Shown here piece by piece: positions 6,937 to 13,343 of a stretch of DNA of 13,343 nucleotides. This DNA is from JALOAT01 sp050179875 (GTDB lineage: Bacteria; Pseudomonadota; Gammaproteobacteria; Thiohalomonadales; Thiohalomonadaceae), in NCBI GenBank assembly GCA_050179875.1, contig JBFXES010000072.1, positions 1 through 13,343 on the forward strand. The letters are read 5' to 3'. The position numbers were made by a program, and so were the translations under genes. The notes beneath the pieces were generated by a model, which saw only the letters and a list, made by a program, of their open reading frames with translations, did not search any database and was not told the DNA's origin. The stretch's first letter is position 1. Every line of letters begins with the position of its first letter.

Positions 6937-6971
6937 CTCCGCGCCCTCCGCGCCTCCGCGCCCTCCGCGTC
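6937..6971 (-). repeat. Purine-rich repeat, second inverted copy before jetC
   Basis: This is the third copy of the 35-base repeat, inverted relative to the jetB-internal copy (32 of 35 matches). It ends 22 bases upstream of the jetC ATG. Pairing with 6670-6704 competes with pairing by the copy at 6816-6850, so two alternative stem-loops are possible in the jetB-jetC message. Confidence 0.85.
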
Positions 6972-6993
6972 CAACCCCTCGGATAAAAGCACA

Positions 6994-9900
6994 ATGTTCC
7001 TCAAGCGGTTCGTGTTCGTGAACTGGGGCAACATCCCGAACCTGGAGTTCGAGATGGGCCCCATCAATCTGTTCTCCGGCGGCAACGGTTCGGGCAAGAC
7101 CACGGCGGCGGATGCCATCCAGACGGTGATGACCGCCGCCCACGAGAACCTGTTCCAGTACAACCCGGGCCAGGACGAGACCACCCAGCGCGGGCGCGGC
7201 GGCAAGAAGGTGCGCACCCTCGCGTCTTACGTGCTCGGCTGCGACGACGGCAGTTTCGCGCGCCTGGAGCCCACCGACGGTTACCTCGCCGCGGTGTTTC
7301 ATCCCACCCAGGGCGAGACCGCCAAGCCCTTCACCGCCATCATCGCCGTGCGCGCCTGGCTGGATCAGTCCGGCAGCAACGCCACGGCGCGTCAGGACGA
7401 GTTGCAGTTCTTCATCCTGCCCGACACGGAGCTGACCCTCGGCCATTTCCAGCGCGAGGACAAGGGCGGGCGTTACATCGTCCCGCTCGATAAGCTGCCG
7501 ACCCTGCTGGTGGCCGAATTCGGCCAGCGCCGCGTGGAGCGCTACGACACCAAGAAGCCCTATCTGCGCCGCCTCTACGCCGCCCTGCGCGGGCGCGATG
7601 ACTCGGTGAGCGAGCGCGAGGCGGTGGCCGCGGCGCGCGCCTTCTCGCGCTTCATGGCCTACAAGCCGGTGAGCAGCATCAACCAGTTCGTGGCCGAGGA
7701 GATCCTGGAGCGCAAGGACCTGGGCGAGGCCATACGCTCCATCTCCAGCCAGCTCAAGACCATCCATTCCATGGAAGGCGAGGCGCGCCGCCTGGTGGAG
7801 ACCATCGGCCTGCTGGAAGGGGCCATGGCCCAGGCGCAGAACTACATCGATCAGTGGATTGCGCTCAACACCCTGGACTACACCCTGGCCAAGCACGCCT
7901 ATGACGTGCGCCAGCAGGACTACCTGCACGCCAAGCGCGTGCAGGAGGACCTGCGCCGGCAGATCCAGGAAAACGGCGGCGAGATTGCCCTCGCGTCCCA
8001 GCGCTACGTGCAGGTGCACGAGACCATCGTCAGCCTGGAGGCGCAGCGCCTTGGCGTGGACGCCCTGCGCCAGAAGGACGAACTGGAGGGGCGCCGACGC
8101 GAGGAACAGGCACGACTCGTCGACCTCGGCAAGCAACTGCTGGTGCAGGACAACCGCCTGCAACAGAACGCCGCGCGCGTGAAGGTCCTGGCCGAACGCC
8201 TGCAAGGGGCCGACCTGGCCCGCGAACTGCCCGAAGCCACGGACCTGGAGACGCGCAACCTCGTACGCGAGGCGCTGGAAAAGGGCCGCCGCGCCGACGT
8301 GGATCTGCATTCGCTGTTGCAGTGCGACATCACCGGCGATCTCTCCGCCCTGGAACAACAACTGGATCAGGCGCGCATCGCCCAGCGCCTGCACAACCGC
8401 CTGGTAGACCACTGGCGCACCCGCACCGCCAACGGCGAGAGCCTGCGCGACAGGCTGGCGGGTCTCGGCCAGCAGCGCCGCGCGCGCCACGACCAGCTCA
8501 AGGCCCAGCATCGCCAGAAGGAACAGGAGATCGAGCGCCTGGAGACGCGCCAGGTGAGTTATCCGCCGTACGTGGAGCGCGCCCTTGCGGCCATCCGCGC
8601 CCAGTGTCCGCAGGTGGACCCGCGCGTGCTGTGCGATCACGTGGAGGTCACCGACCCGCGCTGGCAATCGGCCATCGAAGGTTATCTGGGCGGCGCGCGC
8701 TTCGGCATCGTGGTGGAGCCGGACCACGAGGCCGAGGCCATCCGCATCGTGCGCGCCATGCCGGGCCGCGACAACAAGGCGCGGGTGATCCAGGGCTCCA
8801 AGGCGCGGCGCGATGCCGAGCGTTTTAAACCGTCTACCGATTCCATCGTGCACGTGCTGTCCTTCACCCATGCCGTGGCGCGCGACTACTTCATCGCCAA
8901 CTACGGCACCGTGGTGCGCGTGGAAAGCGCCGAGGAACTGCGCCACACCGCCCGTGGCATCACCGCCGACGGCATGGGCTCCGGCGGCTATTCCATGTTC
9001 CGCTGCGACCTGCCGGACGGCGAACTGGTATTCGGCGCCGCCGCCCGCGAGCGCGCCCTGGCCGCCAAGCGTGCGGAACTGACGCAGCTCGCCGCCGAAT
9101 GGCAAAGCGCCCACGCGCGCCTGGAAGAAGCCGCGCAACTGCTGGCCGCGGTGGACGGCCTGGAGCCGAGCACCTACGCGGACACCCTGGCCGGGATGCT
9201 GGCAGCGCAGCGCGAACTGGGCCGCCTGGAAAGCCTGCTGGGCCAGCTCGATCTGGGCGAACACCGGGCGCTGGAAGAAAAGCTGGACAAGCTGCGCCAG
9301 GAAGAGCGCCAGTGGCGCGAACGTCAGGAACAATTGCTCAAGGCCAGCGGCAAGTTCGAGGAACAACTGCGTGAGGCCGACAAGGCGGTCACCGCCCTGG
9401 CCGACGCCCAGGAAGAGACCCAGCTACGGGTGGAGCAGTGCGAGGCCAACCTGCGCGCCATCACCGCGGACTGGCCCGACTTCGACCTGGACGCGCGCCT
9501 CGACCATCTGGACGCAGAGGCGAAGGAGCTGGACGAAAAGCGCGCGCGCAACGAACGCGCCGAGATCGAGACCAGGCTGCGCGCCGCCGAACGCCACATG
9601 GACGGCGTCATCCAGGAGCACAACCAGCACTGCCGCCCGGGCGACGCCATCGTCTACACCGGTTTCGACGGCGCCTACGACGCCGAGCTGTTTGGCAAGG
9701 TATGCGCCGTGCGCGGCGAGCTGGACCGGGTGTACAACCTGCTCAAGAACAACATCCTGGTGGAGAAGCACGATAACCTGGCGCAGCTCAAGGCCAGCTT
9801 CAACAACGCCTTCGTGACCCACCTGTGCCACGCCATCTACCAGGCCATCAAGGACGGCGAGCGTCAGGTGGAACTGCTCAACCGCGAGCTGCAACACCAC

Positions 9901-10632
9901 CGTTTCGGCGCGGACCGCGAGACCTTCCGCTTCGCCAGCGAATGGATCCCCGAATACCGCGACTACTGGCGCTTCTTTGAAGAGGTGGTGAAGAACCCCG
10001 CCCTGGGCGACGAAGTCACGCTGTTCGAACTGGAGCTGAGCGGCAAGTCGAAGAAGGTGCGCGACGAGATCATGGCCATGCTGCTCGACGAGGACGAGCA
10101 CAAGGCCCTGCGCGAGCTGGAACGCATCGCCGACTACCGCAACTACCGGCGCTACGAGATCTTCAAGGAAGTGGAGGGCAAGGCGCCCATTCCCCTGTCC
10201 GAGTACGGCACCGGCTCGGGCGGCCAGCTGGAGACGCCGGCCTACATCATCCGCTCCGCGGCCATCACCTCGGCCTTCCGCTTTGCCGAGGGACAGAACC
10301 ACCTGCGCATGGTGCTGGTGGACGAGGCCTTCTCCAAGATGGACGAGACCCGCTCGCGCGAGGTCATCGCCTACCTGACCGATTCGCTCGGCCTGCAACT
10401 GGTGTTCATCATGCCCACCAGCAAGTGCGGCCCGTTCATGGACCTCATCAGCCACGAGTTCGTGTTCGCCAAGGTGCCGAGCGCCCAGCCGCGCGGCCAA
10501 TTGCACACCCGCGTGCTGGTGGACCGCAAGTGCTTCGAGCAGGAGCGCGTGCAGGCGCTGTGGGCGAAACACCGCCGCGCGGTGTACGACCAGGCGGAAC
10601 TGGATTTCATGCAGGAGGTTCTGGCAGGCTGA
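6994..10632 (+). CDS. jetC: Wadjet defence protein JetC (SMC/MukB-like ATPase)
   Basis: This 1212-residue protein is the SMC-like motor of the Wadjet complex, which uses ATP to extrude DNA loops. The N-terminal head starts MFLKRFVFVNWGNI and has Walker A GGNGSGKTT (29-37). Long charged coiled coils run about 260-500 and 700-950. A globular hinge-like domain lies between them at about 520-680 (VDPRVLCDHVEVTDPRWQ to the GMGSGGYSMFRC area). The C-terminal head has the signature-like GTGSGGQLE (1072-1080), Walker B MVLVDEAF with catalytic-type D1110/E1111, and a D-loop KMDE. All ATPase residues look intact. The ATG at 6994 is chosen because family homology starts there; an in-frame GTG at 6784 would add 70 residues made of repeat sequence. 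It resembles COG4913/AAA_29 proteins. Confidence 0.92.
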   Translation: MFLKRFVFVNWGNIPNLEFEMGPINLFSGGNGSGKTTAADAIQTVMTAAHENLFQYNPGQDETTQRGRGGKKVRTLASYVLGCDDGSFARLEPTDGYLAAVFHPTQGETAKPFTAIIAVRAWLDQSGSNATARQDELQFFILPDTELTLGHFQREDKGGRYIVPLDKLPTLLVAEFGQRRVERYDTKKPYLRRLYAALRGRDDSVSEREAVAAARAFSRFMAYKPVSSINQFVAEEILERKDLGEAIRSISSQLKTIHSMEGEARRLVETIGLLEGAMAQAQNYIDQWIALNTLDYTLAKHAYDVRQQDYLHAKRVQEDLRRQIQENGGEIALASQRYVQVHETIVSLEAQRLGVDALRQKDELEGRRREEQARLVDLGKQLLVQDNRLQQNAARVKVLAERLQGADLARELPEATDLETRNLVREALEKGRRADVDLHSLLQCDITGDLSALEQQLDQARIAQRLHNRLVDHWRTRTANGESLRDRLAGLGQQRRARHDQLKAQHRQKEQEIERLETRQVSYPPYVERALAAIRAQCPQVDPRVLCDHVEVTDPRWQSAIEGYLGGARFGIVVEPDHEAEAIRIVRAMPGRDNKARVIQGSKARRDAERFKPSTDSIVHVLSFTHAVARDYFIANYGTVVRVESAEELRHTARGITADGMGSGGYSMFRCDLPDGELVFGAAARERALAAKRAELTQLAAEWQSAHARLEEAAQLLAAVDGLEPSTYADTLAGMLAAQRELGRLESLLGQLDLGEHRALEEKLDKLRQEERQWRERQEQLLKASGKFEEQLREADKAVTALADAQEETQLRVEQCEANLRAITADWPDFDLDARLDHLDAEAKELDEKRARNERAEIETRLRAAERHMDGVIQEHNQHCRPGDAIVYTGFDGAYDAELFGKVCAVRGELDRVYNLLKNNILVEKHDNLAQLKASFNNAFVTHLCHAIYQAIKDGERQVELLNRELQHHRFGADRETFRFASEWIPEYRDYWRFFEEVVKNPALGDEVTLFELELSGKSKKVRDEIMAMLLDEDEHKALRELERIADYRNYRRYEIFKEVEGKAPIPLSEYGTGSGGQLETPAYIIRSAAITSAFRFAEGQNHLRMVLVDEAFSKMDETRSREVIAYLTDSLGLQLVFIMPTSKCGPFMDLISHEFVFAKVPSAQPRGQLHTRVLVDRKCFEQERVQALWAKHRRAVYDQAELDFMQEVLAG

Positions 10633-10685
10633 TCGCCTCCGTCCGATGACGGGAAACAACGGGCAGGGACGCCGTGAGAGACCCG

Positions 10686-11873
10686 ATGAAACAGCAAAGA
10701 CCCCAATGGCTGGACGGCGATCCCGAAGTGCTCGCCTGGCTCCATGCCGTACTGGATCGCCTGGAACGGCAGCCGGGCGAGACACGCAAGGAACCCCTGC
10801 GCTTCACGGTGGACGCCAGGTCCTTTCCGAGCCTGTTTCATTTCGGACCGGAAGCAGACGCGCGCTGGGCGCTCATCGCCGGTCTCGGCGAGCACGGGCT
10901 CCCGCTAAAGATCACCCTCAAGCGCCAGCGTGACGAGCGCGATCCTGAATACGTGGGCGCCCGCCTTGCAGTGGACCCGTCCGGCGAGAACCTGTTGCGC
11001 GAATGGCTGTTGCGCCCGCGCATCACGCCCGAGGCGCAGGCCTGGCGCCAGGCCGTGGATGCGGCCCGTGCGGATTGGCCGGAGGCGGCGCGCGCCAGGC
11101 TGCGCGAGCGCCGCCTGGACATCGAAGGACGCACGCCCGAACAGGTGGTCGCCGGCTTCGTGCGCCTCGGCACCCTGCAGGGGCGCGGGCTCACGCTCAG
11201 GCAACTGAGCGCCGCCGCCTTTTTCGGTGATTCGAAGTTCCTGGAGCGGCGTTGCGCCGCCCTGGTGGAAGAACTCTATCCGGCCCTCAACCCTGCGCCC
11301 CGCCCGCTGGTGATTGACGTGCACCTGCCGCGGGAAATCCAGGGTGTGTTGTTCATCGAAAACCAGGATACCTACGTGCGCGCTGCGGCGGGCGACATGC
11401 CCACGGAAGGCCTTGCGCTGGTGTTCGCCTCGGGCTTCAAGGCCGGCGCGGCACGCATCCGCGAGCCGGGTTGCGCCGTGCTGCACTATGCCGGCAATGT
11501 GGAGGCGAAGACCCGCTTCGAGCGCTGGTGGTTCAACTTCCAGAGTGCCCCCTGGCCGGTCCATTTCTGGGGTGACCTGGACTTCGAGGGCATGGGCATC
11601 CTGAAGCAATTGCGGCGCGTGTTCGGTGCGGAGGCCTGGCAGCCCGGCTATCTCCCGCTGCTGCACTGGCTGCGCGCCGGTCGCGGCCACATGCCCGAGG
11701 CGGCCGACAAGGTGTTGCAGAAGGACCCGGAAACCACCGGTTGCCGCTATGCCGATCAGGTGCTGCTGCCCGCCCTGCGCCAATGGCAGGCCTGCGTGGA
11801 CCAGGAGGTGTTCGCGGCGGCCACGGGCGCCGGTGCGCCCCCGCCGGCGCGTACTCCATCACAGCCCCGGTGA
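10686..11873 (+). CDS. jetD: Wadjet defence protein JetD (toprim-type DNA nuclease)
   Basis: This is a 395-residue effector. In studied Wadjet systems JetD is a dimeric topoisomerase VI-like nuclease that cleaves circular plasmid DNA once JetABC has extruded it. The N-terminal part (about 1-190) has the DUF3322-like layout with KITLKRQRDERDPEYVGARL and a winged-helix-like region. The C-terminal part is a DUF2220/toprim domain with the metal-binding Glu in VLFIENQD (E225) and the DxD motif in FWGDLDFEG (D297, D299). Both catalytic motifs appear intact. The ATG at 10686 is chosen, with GAGAG upstream. A GTG at 10674 behind AGGGA would add 4 residues and cannot be excluded. The gap after jetC is 53 bases, so it is probably cotranscribed. 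Confidence 0.9.
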   Translation: MKQQRPQWLDGDPEVLAWLHAVLDRLERQPGETRKEPLRFTVDARSFPSLFHFGPEADARWALIAGLGEHGLPLKITLKRQRDERDPEYVGARLAVDPSGENLLREWLLRPRITPEAQAWRQAVDAARADWPEAARARLRERRLDIEGRTPEQVVAGFVRLGTLQGRGLTLRQLSAAAFFGDSKFLERRCAALVEELYPALNPAPRPLVIDVHLPREIQGVLFIENQDTYVRAAAGDMPTEGLALVFASGFKAGAARIREPGCAVLHYAGNVEAKTRFERWWFNFQSAPWPVHFWGDLDFEGMGILKQLRRVFGAEAWQPGYLPLLHWLRAGRGHMPEAADKVLQKDPETTGCRYADQVLLPALRQWQACVDQEVFAAATGAGAPPPARTPSQPR

Positions 11874-11991
11874 GCGGGTGCGCCGGCGCGCAAGGCCCGG
11901 TGGTATAGTGGCGCCGCTGCCGTGAGGCAACGGGGCAACAGCAACAACGACCGGTGCCGGCAGTTACGGAATCCATCGAGGGAAGTTCATC
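11874..11991 (+). promoter_or_regulatory. jetD-lemA intergenic region with candidate lemA promoter
   Basis: This is a 118-base gap. A TGG-TATAGT sequence (TATAGT at 11904-11909) is a good extended -10 element in GC-rich DNA. No clear -35 box lies 17 bases upstream. This suggests that lemA starts its own transcript. A palindromic GCGCCGGCGC at 11880-11889 has no T tract, so no confident terminator for the jet operon is visible. Confidence 0.45.
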
Positions 11992-12564
11992 GTGTCCATC
12001 GCCGCAGTCGTCTTTCTCGCCGTCCTGCTCGTCGCCGTCATCTACGTGGTGACCATCTACAACGGCCTGGTGCTACTCAAGCACAACGTTGCCAAGGCCT
12101 GGGCCAACATCGACGTACTGCTGAAACAGCGCCATGACGAACTGCCCAAGCTCGTCGAGGTGTGCAAGCAGTACATGAAATACGAGCAGGACACCCTGGA
12201 GAAGGTCATGAAGGCGCGCTCGGCGGTGGCGACCGCCCGCGAGCGCGGCGACGTGGGTGCCCTGGGCCCGGCCGAGACCCAGTTGCGCCTCGGACTCGGC
12301 AACCTGTTCGCCCTGGCCGAGGCTTATCCCGATCTGAAGGCGAACGACAACTTCCAGCACCTGCAATCGCGCATCAGCGGCCTGGAGAACGCCATCGCCG
12401 ATCGGCGTGAGTTCTACAACGACAGCGTGAATCTCAACAACGTGCGCATCGAGCAGTTTCCCGACGTGATCGTCGCGCGGCTGTTCAACTTCGGCCCACG
12501 GCCGTTGCTGGAATTCACGGAAGAGGAAAAGAAGGACGTGGATCTGGCGGCCCTGTTCCGCTGA
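11992..12564 (+). CDS. LemA family protein
   Basis: This is a 190-residue LemA-family membrane protein. One N-terminal transmembrane helix (about 4-24) is followed by a helical-bundle domain with the family patterns: YNGLVLLKHNVAKAWANIDVLLKQRHDELPKLVE (about 23-56), the middle LFALAEAYPDLKANDNFQHLQ, and IADRREFYNDSVNLNNVRIEQFPDVIVARLF. The length is typical. LemA proteins are widespread envelope proteins of uncertain function, often next to TPM, M48-protease or GIDE-type genes. The start is GTG with GAGGGAA six bases upstream. The next gene begins 4 bases after its stop, so the two form an operon. Nothing ties it to the Wadjet genes upstream apart from adjacency. Confidence 0.92.
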   Translation: MSIAAVVFLAVLLVAVIYVVTIYNGLVLLKHNVAKAWANIDVLLKQRHDELPKLVEVCKQYMKYEQDTLEKVMKARSAVATARERGDVGALGPAETQLRLGLGNLFALAEAYPDLKANDNFQHLQSRISGLENAIADRREFYNDSVNLNNVRIEQFPDVIVARLFNFGPRPLLEFTEEEKKDVDLAALFR

Positions 12565-12568
12565 GGCC

Positions 12569-13343
12569 ATGGACCGCGCCGCCGCGGAAGTCCTGGCGCT
12601 GGATCCGTCCGAGTTCTGGTTCATCGCCGTCCTGATCGCCGCTGCGGCGGCGGGTGCGCTGTTTTTCGGTTTCCGCGCACTGCACCGCGCACGCGTCATT
12701 GCCGACATTCCCACCTCGCGCATACGCTCGGCGGCACAAGGCTATGTGGAACTGGTGGGCGAGGCGGCGCTGCTGCCCGGGGAGCCCATCGTATCCCTGC
12801 TCACGGGGACCGTCTGCACCTGGTTTCACTGCCGCGTGGAGGAGCGCGTGACCACGCGCGACAGCCGCGGCAATACCCAGACCCGCTGGCGCACCCTGCG
12901 CGACGAGCGCAGCGGCGCGCTGTTCCTGCTGCGTGACGATACCGGCGAATGCGTCATCGACCCGGACGGTGCCCACGTGCTGCCTTCGGTGTCCCACGTA
13001 TGGTTCGGCGGTTCCTCGCTCTGGCACGGCGCACCGGCGAAACGCACGCTGTTTTCCTCGGGCCGTTACCGCTTCACCGAAAACCGCATCGACGTGGGCG
13101 ACCCGCTCTACGCCATCGGCGAGTTCCGTACCACCGGGGGCGCCTACGAAAGCGGCGGCCACCTGGGTGACGAGGTGCGCGCGGTGCTCGCGGAATGGAA
13201 ACGCGATCAGCCGGCCCTGCTGGCGCGCTTCGATACCAACCGCGACGGCCGCATCGACCTGGAGGAATGGGAAGCGGCGCGGCGCGCCGCCGAGCGCCAC
13301 GTGGTAAAGGCCCGCGCCGCCCGTGCGGCGGAGCCCGGCGTGC
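12569..13343 (+). CDS. GIDE-like membrane protein with EF-hand, 3' end outside window
   Basis: 258 codons are visible before the window ends with no stop, so the gene is partial. An N-terminal hydrophobic helix (about 16-36) precedes a domain of roughly 45-190 that resembles the GIDE domain: the RSAAQGYVELVGEA start, TWFHCRVEERVTTRDSRG, a WRTLRDERSGALFLLRDDTGE strand pair, and RYRFTENRIDVGDPLYAIGEF. Bacterial GIDE proteins are membrane proteins named after mitochondrial MUL1/GIDE and lack the RING part. After it lies a canonical calcium-type EF-hand loop, D222-x-N-x-D226-x-R-I-D230-x-x-E233, followed by EWEAARRAAERH. A C-terminal membrane helix beyond the window would be usual. It is coupled to lemA with a 4-base gap; LemA-GIDE pairs recur in Proteobacteria. 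Function is unknown, probably envelope-related. Confidence 0.82.
   Translation, partial: MDRAAAEVLALDPSEFWFIAVLIAAAAAGALFFGFRALHRARVIADIPTSRIRSAAQGYVELVGEAALLPGEPIVSLLTGTVCTWFHCRVEERVTTRDSRGNTQTRWRTLRDERSGALFLLRDDTGECVIDPDGAHVLPSVSHVWFGGSSLWHGAPAKRTLFSSGRYRFTENRIDVGDPLYAIGEFRTTGGAYESGGHLGDEVRAVLAEWKRDQPALLARFDTNRDGRIDLEEWEAARRAAERHVVKARAARAAEPGV

Larger units (their letters stand above)
6761..6990 (+). repeat. Imperfect tandem duplication in the jetB-jetC spacer
   Basis: Two units both begin with GGAACCGAAG, at 6761 and 6878 (117 bases apart). Each then carries a partly matching GTGTC-centred stretch and a CTTTTCTCCGCGCCCT block, at 6811 and 6932 (121 apart). After the shared start the sequences are diverged except for the purine/pyrimidine repeat arms. 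The unit thus seems to be a longer mobile or duplicated sequence of about 115 bases, of which the GA-rich arm is the conserved end. Confidence 0.7.
6712..6993 (+). other. jetB-jetC spacer (282 bases), gene-free
   Basis: This gap breaks an otherwise compact operon. It contains no convincing gene. Several frames stay open through it only because the GC-rich repeat lacks stop codons. It holds two inverted repeat arms, the tandem duplication and a 17-base palindrome. No strong promoter is seen, and only a weak GGA precedes the jetC ATG by about 10 bases. Confidence 0.7.

Noticed and set aside
6670..6971. CRISPR-like array from the repeated GCGGAG blocks
   Set aside because: Copies are in opposite orientation, unevenly spaced and low in complexity, with no uniform spacers and no cas genes.
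6787..9366. An 859-codon open frame on the minus strand opposite jetC
   Set aside because: It mirrors the codon structure of jetC in GC-rich DNA, its translation has no recognisable motifs, and jetC on the other strand has clear ATPase motifs.
4566..10632. Housekeeping MukBEF or bacterial condensin
   Set aside because: Protein lengths and motifs differ from MukF/E/B, and the linked toprim nuclease gene jetD is the mark of Wadjet, not of chromosomal condensins.
9424..10785. A 453-codon minus-strand open frame spanning the jetC-jetD junction
   Set aside because: It is antisense to conserved Walker B and signature segments; no independent evidence for a protein.
11829..11852. GC-rich inverted repeat at the jetD 3' end as a terminator
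   Set aside because: It lies within the jetD coding region and is not followed by a T tract.

Overview
This is a GC-rich bacterial stretch. Its dense, overlapping genes and protein types suggest a gammaproteobacterium, possibly of the Chromatiales/Ectothiorhodospiraceae kind. The taxonomy is inferred from style, not proven. No rRNA, tRNA, CRISPR array, transposase or integrase is visible.

Left part (1-4367). An extragenic inverted pair of REP-like elements (15-98) and a strong GC hairpin (123-148) lie at the end of a minus-strand operon. In transcription order the operon is: a TetR-family repressor, a HlyD-type periplasmic adaptor, an FtsX/MacB-type permease, a LolD/MacB/DevA-type ATPase, and a small exported His-rich protein. 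The first genes are joined by ATGA and GTGA stop/start overlaps and the last two gaps are 1 and 29 bases. A perfect 14-bp palindrome just upstream of the repressor, beside a candidate promoter, suggests a self-repressed, inducible tripartite-type export system.

Centre (4566-11873). Divergently transcribed on the plus strand is a complete four-gene Wadjet (JetABCD) anti-plasmid/anti-phage locus, the outstanding system in the window. It contains a kleisin-like JetA, a MukE-like JetB, a 1212-residue SMC-like JetC with intact Walker A, signature and Walker B motifs, and the toprim-type nuclease JetD. In known Wadjet systems JetABC senses circular DNA by loop extrusion and JetD cuts it. The JetA does not read like the classical DUF3375 type to me, so the subtype is left open. 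Between jetB and jetC the locus is interrupted by three 35-bp copies of a purine-rich repeat: one forward copy inside the jetB 3' end and two inverted copies in the spacer. The inverted copies sit in an imperfect tandem duplication of about 117 bp. The repeat encodes the last residues of JetB, and its arms can form two mutually exclusive stem-loops, one ending 22 bases before the jetC start.

Right part (11992-13343). After a 118-base gap, a LemA-family membrane protein is followed 4 bases later by a GIDE-like membrane protein that carries a canonical EF-hand loop and runs off the window. This looks like a separate envelope-related operon with its own candidate promoter, not part of the defence system.
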